Assembly (NCBI RefSeq): GCF_027580225.2
Contig: NC_073360.2
Coordinates: forward strand, 10,780,501-10,844,500
Direction of reading: 5' to 3'
Length of the DNA: 64,000 nucleotides
DNA from: Misgurnus anguillicaudatus
Taxonomy: Eukaryota; Chordata; Actinopteri; Cypriniformes; Cobitidae
The notes below the pieces were generated by a model that was not told where the DNA came from, searched no databases, and worked only from the letters and a program-made list of their open reading frames with translations. The translations under genes and the position numbers were made by a program. This document shows positions 60,992-64,000 of this stretch, piece after piece (position 1 is the first letter of the stretch; every line of letters begins with the position of its first letter).

Positions 60992-61719
60992 GAGGGTTTG
61001 ATGCGAAGATATTTGATAAACGGTACATGCCGAGATTATTCGGTCAATATCATTATCAAATTTTTGACAGTAGGGGCTTTTATATCTGAGAACCTCAATT
61101 GTTTTTTCATTTTCCTCTGACATAACGGCATTTACATGTGGCTGCACCAGAAATAAGGCAACATTTTCATTAAATTTGGAGGATATCTGTAGTCAGTGGG
61201 GGACGGTACAGTGAGACGGTAGATGACAGTAAATGTGCGACTATTAGATCCACTGACTGCCATAGTGAGTTTAGTACATGCATGGTAGTAATGTCCTAGA
61301 TGTTAAATAACACATTATGTGACAAAATGGGAACACGAGAGGATGAAACGTGCTAATTAAAATGAAAGGCTAAAATGAAGTGTGTGGTTTTAAGGGACTG
61401 ATTTTCTCCCTTTAAACGCCATCTGAGCCCTTCAACTGGGAAAACGTTGCAGACTTCATGACTTTAGGTGTCATTACTTTGTTTAGCACTTTCTAATAGA
61501 TATTTATATAACAGTGTTGGGTCGTGTGCAGAAATACTACTATTGTTCTCATGTGACCTCATCTCGAAACGGTTAGCTCGGAAAGCGAAATTATAATGGA
61601 AACGAAGCAGGAGCTGTGTATACATTTCATTTTTTCCTATGTGTTGTGATAATTGTTTTGTTCAGTTAAATTCTCTTGAATATCATTGCTCTTTTAATGT
61701 GTTGTGTTGATGATATGTA

Positions 61720-61914
61720 CACTGAATTATTTTCAACCCAGTGTTGGGTCAAAAACAGACAAGCACAGGCTGTTGCGTTGTTTCAACCCAAAACTGTTGG
61801 ATTGTTTTAACCCAAAAACATTTTCTTGGTTATTTTACCTCAATGGCTGGGTTTGTCCCCTTTGACCCAACAATACATGTAGGTTAAAATTAACCAAGCA
61901 TTTTTTTTAGAGTG
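61720..61914. mobile_element. MITE of the GGGTTG/AACCCA family (copy 3)
   Basis: It shares CAACCCAGTGTTGGGT, GTTTCAACCCAAAACTGTTG, ATTGTTTTAACCCAAAAACA and CAATGGCTGGGTTTGTCCCC with the copy at 12981-13200, ending GCATTTTTTTTAGAGTG. It lies about 400 bases upstream of coding exon 3. Confidence 0.7.
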
Positions 61915-62323
61915 CTATCTTACCAGATGAATTTTAATTGACATCAAATAATTATTTTTTTACTTTTTTAGGATTTTAGTGAGATTTACTCAATATCTGT
62001 TTGACTTACTGTTGATGAATAATTTTTTTATCCACTGTTGGTCACCAGTAATCCATTCTAGATATTCTCCAAGTTAAAGCTTGTCTGTCTATCTGTCTTT
62101 TGAATTTTTTTTAAAATCTTAATTTTGCACTCGAGGGGTTAAAATTTCTTCTCAGGTGCAGAAAAAGATAATAGACAGAAAGCTTTTATTTCACATCCAC
62201 AACTTTTATTTACTCTCTCTCTGCATGTAATTCATTTTCTCATTTCTGTTGTGTCTGCTGTTATTTCGAGATGTGTTTTTAAGTTGTTCCCCCCGTGTTG
62301 TTTTTTGTGTTTGTGGTCTACAG

Positions 62324-62542
62324 GTGCACCTCTCCATTGCTCATCTGCATCCTCTTCCCCTGTCGACTCCCCCTACCCTCCCCCCTCCCATGCAGCCAAT
62401 CAGGGCCATGGAAGGTTGCTAGGTAACAGTGGGGCTCAGGCCGGCCGGGACTCTGAGTCAGAAGATGAGTTTGGCCCCAATTCATTCTTAGTTAAAACCG
62501 GCTCAGGGAACGTCTGTGCTCTGGCCACTGCGACTGCTAACG
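62324..62542 (+). CDS. tenm4: Teneurin-4 coding exon 3: proline/serine-rich segment, likely an optional cassette
   Basis: The acceptor GGTCTACAG ends at 62323 and the donor GTGAGT starts at 62543. The exon is 219 bases (73 codons), phase 1 at both ends, so including or skipping it keeps the frame. It reads [21 protein letters not shown], then [20 protein letters not shown], then [20 protein letters not shown] and [12 protein letters not shown]. The PYPPPS stretch resembles the proline-rich SH3-binding sites known in teneurin tails. The acidic [13 protein letters not shown] motif resembles a DEEFSPNSYLL-like segment of teneurin-2 that I recall, and it is absent from the human teneurin-4 form I remember, suggesting an alternatively spliced exon shared by paralogues. 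The reading frame, both splice sites and the composition support a real exon; cassette use is inferred. Confidence 0.88.
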
Positions 62543-63315
62543 GTGAGTTCCTTTAAATATCACTGCCGGTCCCATCATCCCCTGCTGGGTGGGCTTTAGA
62601 GCTGAGCATCTATTTTTGGAGGTTTTGTTAGTAGTTGTGGAGGCGGTGAGAAGTTTGCTGAAACTTGAAATAAGGCCTGAGAAGAGATGTCATGCTTGAA
62701 AACCAAGAGAGAGCGAGGGAGTGTCACAGAGGTGTTAAGTTTTTTTTTTTTTACAAATAATATTAACAAAAATTGCATGCATGTATATTTTGTCCTTTAG
62801 TGGGTTTACTAATTTATTCTAATTCTAAGTGGATTTCTAATTTACTGTGAAAGTGCATTTAGTTAGAAGCTGCGAGTACTGAACATATAATGGTGTCAGT
62901 ATTGCCTAAGATACACCAGTAACAAGATCTAGAATTTGAATAATATTTACGTTAATATTTAATCTGATAAACATTGAAACGTTGAATCTAAAATGTGTTG
63001 ATGTGTTTTGGTTTACATTTGATTTTTCTTATAAGAAGTATTTTCAGAAACACCCTGAAGACACCAGAGGAAGTTTTATACTGTAGGGGCATTTTGAAAA
63101 AATAATTAAAATACAGATAAAGATTTGCTAAACAGAATTTTCAATTTAGGATATAGTGCTGGGCAAAGATTAATTGCGATTAATTGCATACAAAATATAT
63201 GTTAATGTAATAAGTGTGTGCTGTGTGTAATTATGATGTATATATAAATATACACACATTCATGTATGTATTTAAGAAACATTTACATGTGTGAAAGTGT
63301 AATATATATATATAT

Positions 63316-63364
<49 letters not shown>

Positions 63365-64000
63365 TTCTATATTATATATAAATACATTTGATATATTTTT
63401 GTAAATTATACCAAATTTAACTTTTATGTTGTATGTGATTAATCGCGATTAATCTTTGCCCAGCACTTTAATGTTGTGATTGATTCATATATTCTGATTT
63501 GGTCGTATTGCATATTGTAATATAATATATAAAAACATTTCTGAAATGTATACATGTATGTGTGTGTTAAAATATACATAATAATTTCACACAGCACACA
63601 CTCTTAAATTATACAAAAAATAACTTTTATTTTGTATGTGATTAATCGCGATTAATCTTTGCCCAGCACTTAATGTAGCGATTGATTCATATATTCTGAA
63701 TGAGTCGTATTTCATATTGTAATATAGTAGCCAATTTTGTATTCAATGAATTTTAAGGTAACCTTTCACAAAAAAATAGTAAAGTTGTGAGATTTAAAAA
63801 TTGCACTTTTTATGGACTTTATTATCTTTATCTTTTTTATAGACTTTATTATATAAGTTTTTGTATTTATTTTGTAATATTCATCCAGTTGTTTTGGCAT
63901 TGTGGGAATCAAAGCTTTGTTCAACACATTGTGTATCTTCAGTATTTGAGCGGAGGTTTGGCAGCTTCGCCCTCACTACAGCTGTCATGACTAATTTCAC
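62543..64000 (+). other. Start of tenm4 intron 3, running off the window
   Basis: The intron begins with GTGAGTTC. It contains ordinary AT-rich sequence to about 63150, then an inverted-repeat MITE with a tandemly duplicated right end. No further exon is visible before the right edge. Confidence 0.8.
63156..63669. mobile_element. MITE with GTGCTGGGCAAAG ends (copy 3), right part tandemly duplicated
   Basis: The left end at 63156 (after TA) matches copies 1 and 2. A first right end, CTTTGCCCAGCAC, stops at 63466 and a second at 63669, 203 bases further. Flanking DNA (GATTGATTCATATATTCTGA) also follows both, so the duplication includes host sequence and arose after insertion. An (ATTT)n tract of about 50 bases lies inside at 63314-63362. 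Confidence 0.75.

Larger units (their letters stand above)
22979..62323 (+). other. tenm4 intron 2 (about 39.3 kb)
   Basis: This is the interval between two exons that join in phase. No open reading frame in it shows recognisable protein similarity or codon-like composition on either strand. It is filled with the mobile elements and tandem arrays listed below, separated by unique AT-rich stretches. Teneurin genes are known for very large 5' introns, which fits. A small exon that I cannot recognise could still be present. Confidence 0.8.

Noticed and set aside
1..64000. tRNA, rRNA or snRNA genes
   Set aside because: No cloverleaf with both promoter boxes and no rRNA-like segment was seen. The B-box-like matches belong to truncated SINEs.

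Overview
This window is nuclear DNA from a teleost fish, most likely a cyprinid related to zebrafish. It is AT-rich, has spliced coding exons with canonical GT/AG borders, and is crowded with short inverted-repeat DNA transposons of the kind that fill cyprinid introns. There is no prokaryotic gene organisation, operon or CRISPR array.

The only protein-coding gene I can support is the 5' coding part of a teneurin gene on the + strand, best matched to teneurin-4 (tenm4). Three coding exons are visible. The start-codon exon is 16080-16363 (ATG at 16141), exon 2 is 22706-22978 and exon 3 is 62324-62542. All three exon-end junctions are phase 1, so they join without a frame break: 74 codons, then 91, then 73, with a split glycine codon at each visible junction. 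Together they encode the first ~238 residues of the cytoplasmic N-terminal domain. The transmembrane segment, EGF repeats, NHL/YD barrel and C-terminal peptide lie beyond the right edge. Bases 1-16079 are an upstream intron or 5' region, 16364-22705 is intron 1, 22979-62323 is a ~39 kb intron 2, and 62543-64000 begins intron 3.

The non-coding DNA is an archive of transposon insertions. Several have clean target-site duplications: hAT-type 8-bp duplications at 9768-10151, 14721-15303 and 20993-21186; TTAA-flanked piggyBac-like elements at 10402-10767 and 60356-60991; TA-flanked Tc1/mariner-type MITEs at 1658, 7000, 12981, 24496, 31323, 39168, 39554 and 54052; and a TTA-flanked Harbinger-like element at 42302-43746. 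Nesting is common and gives relative ages. Two large tandem arrays stand out: a ~3.2 kb array of 21-bp units in intron 1 (about 17540-20780) and an 80/93-bp array inside an inverted-repeat element (44520-46448). An (AT)n tract lies ~0.5 kb upstream of the first coding exon.

Several stretches of several hundred bases show no recognisable repeat and are the best places to look for conserved regulatory elements; I mark them as candidates only. Almost all open reading frames outside the three exons are by-products of repeats. I found no convincing new enzyme system. The most interesting items are the frame-neutral exon 3, the palindrome-rich 21-bp array next to the start exon, and the nested insertions.
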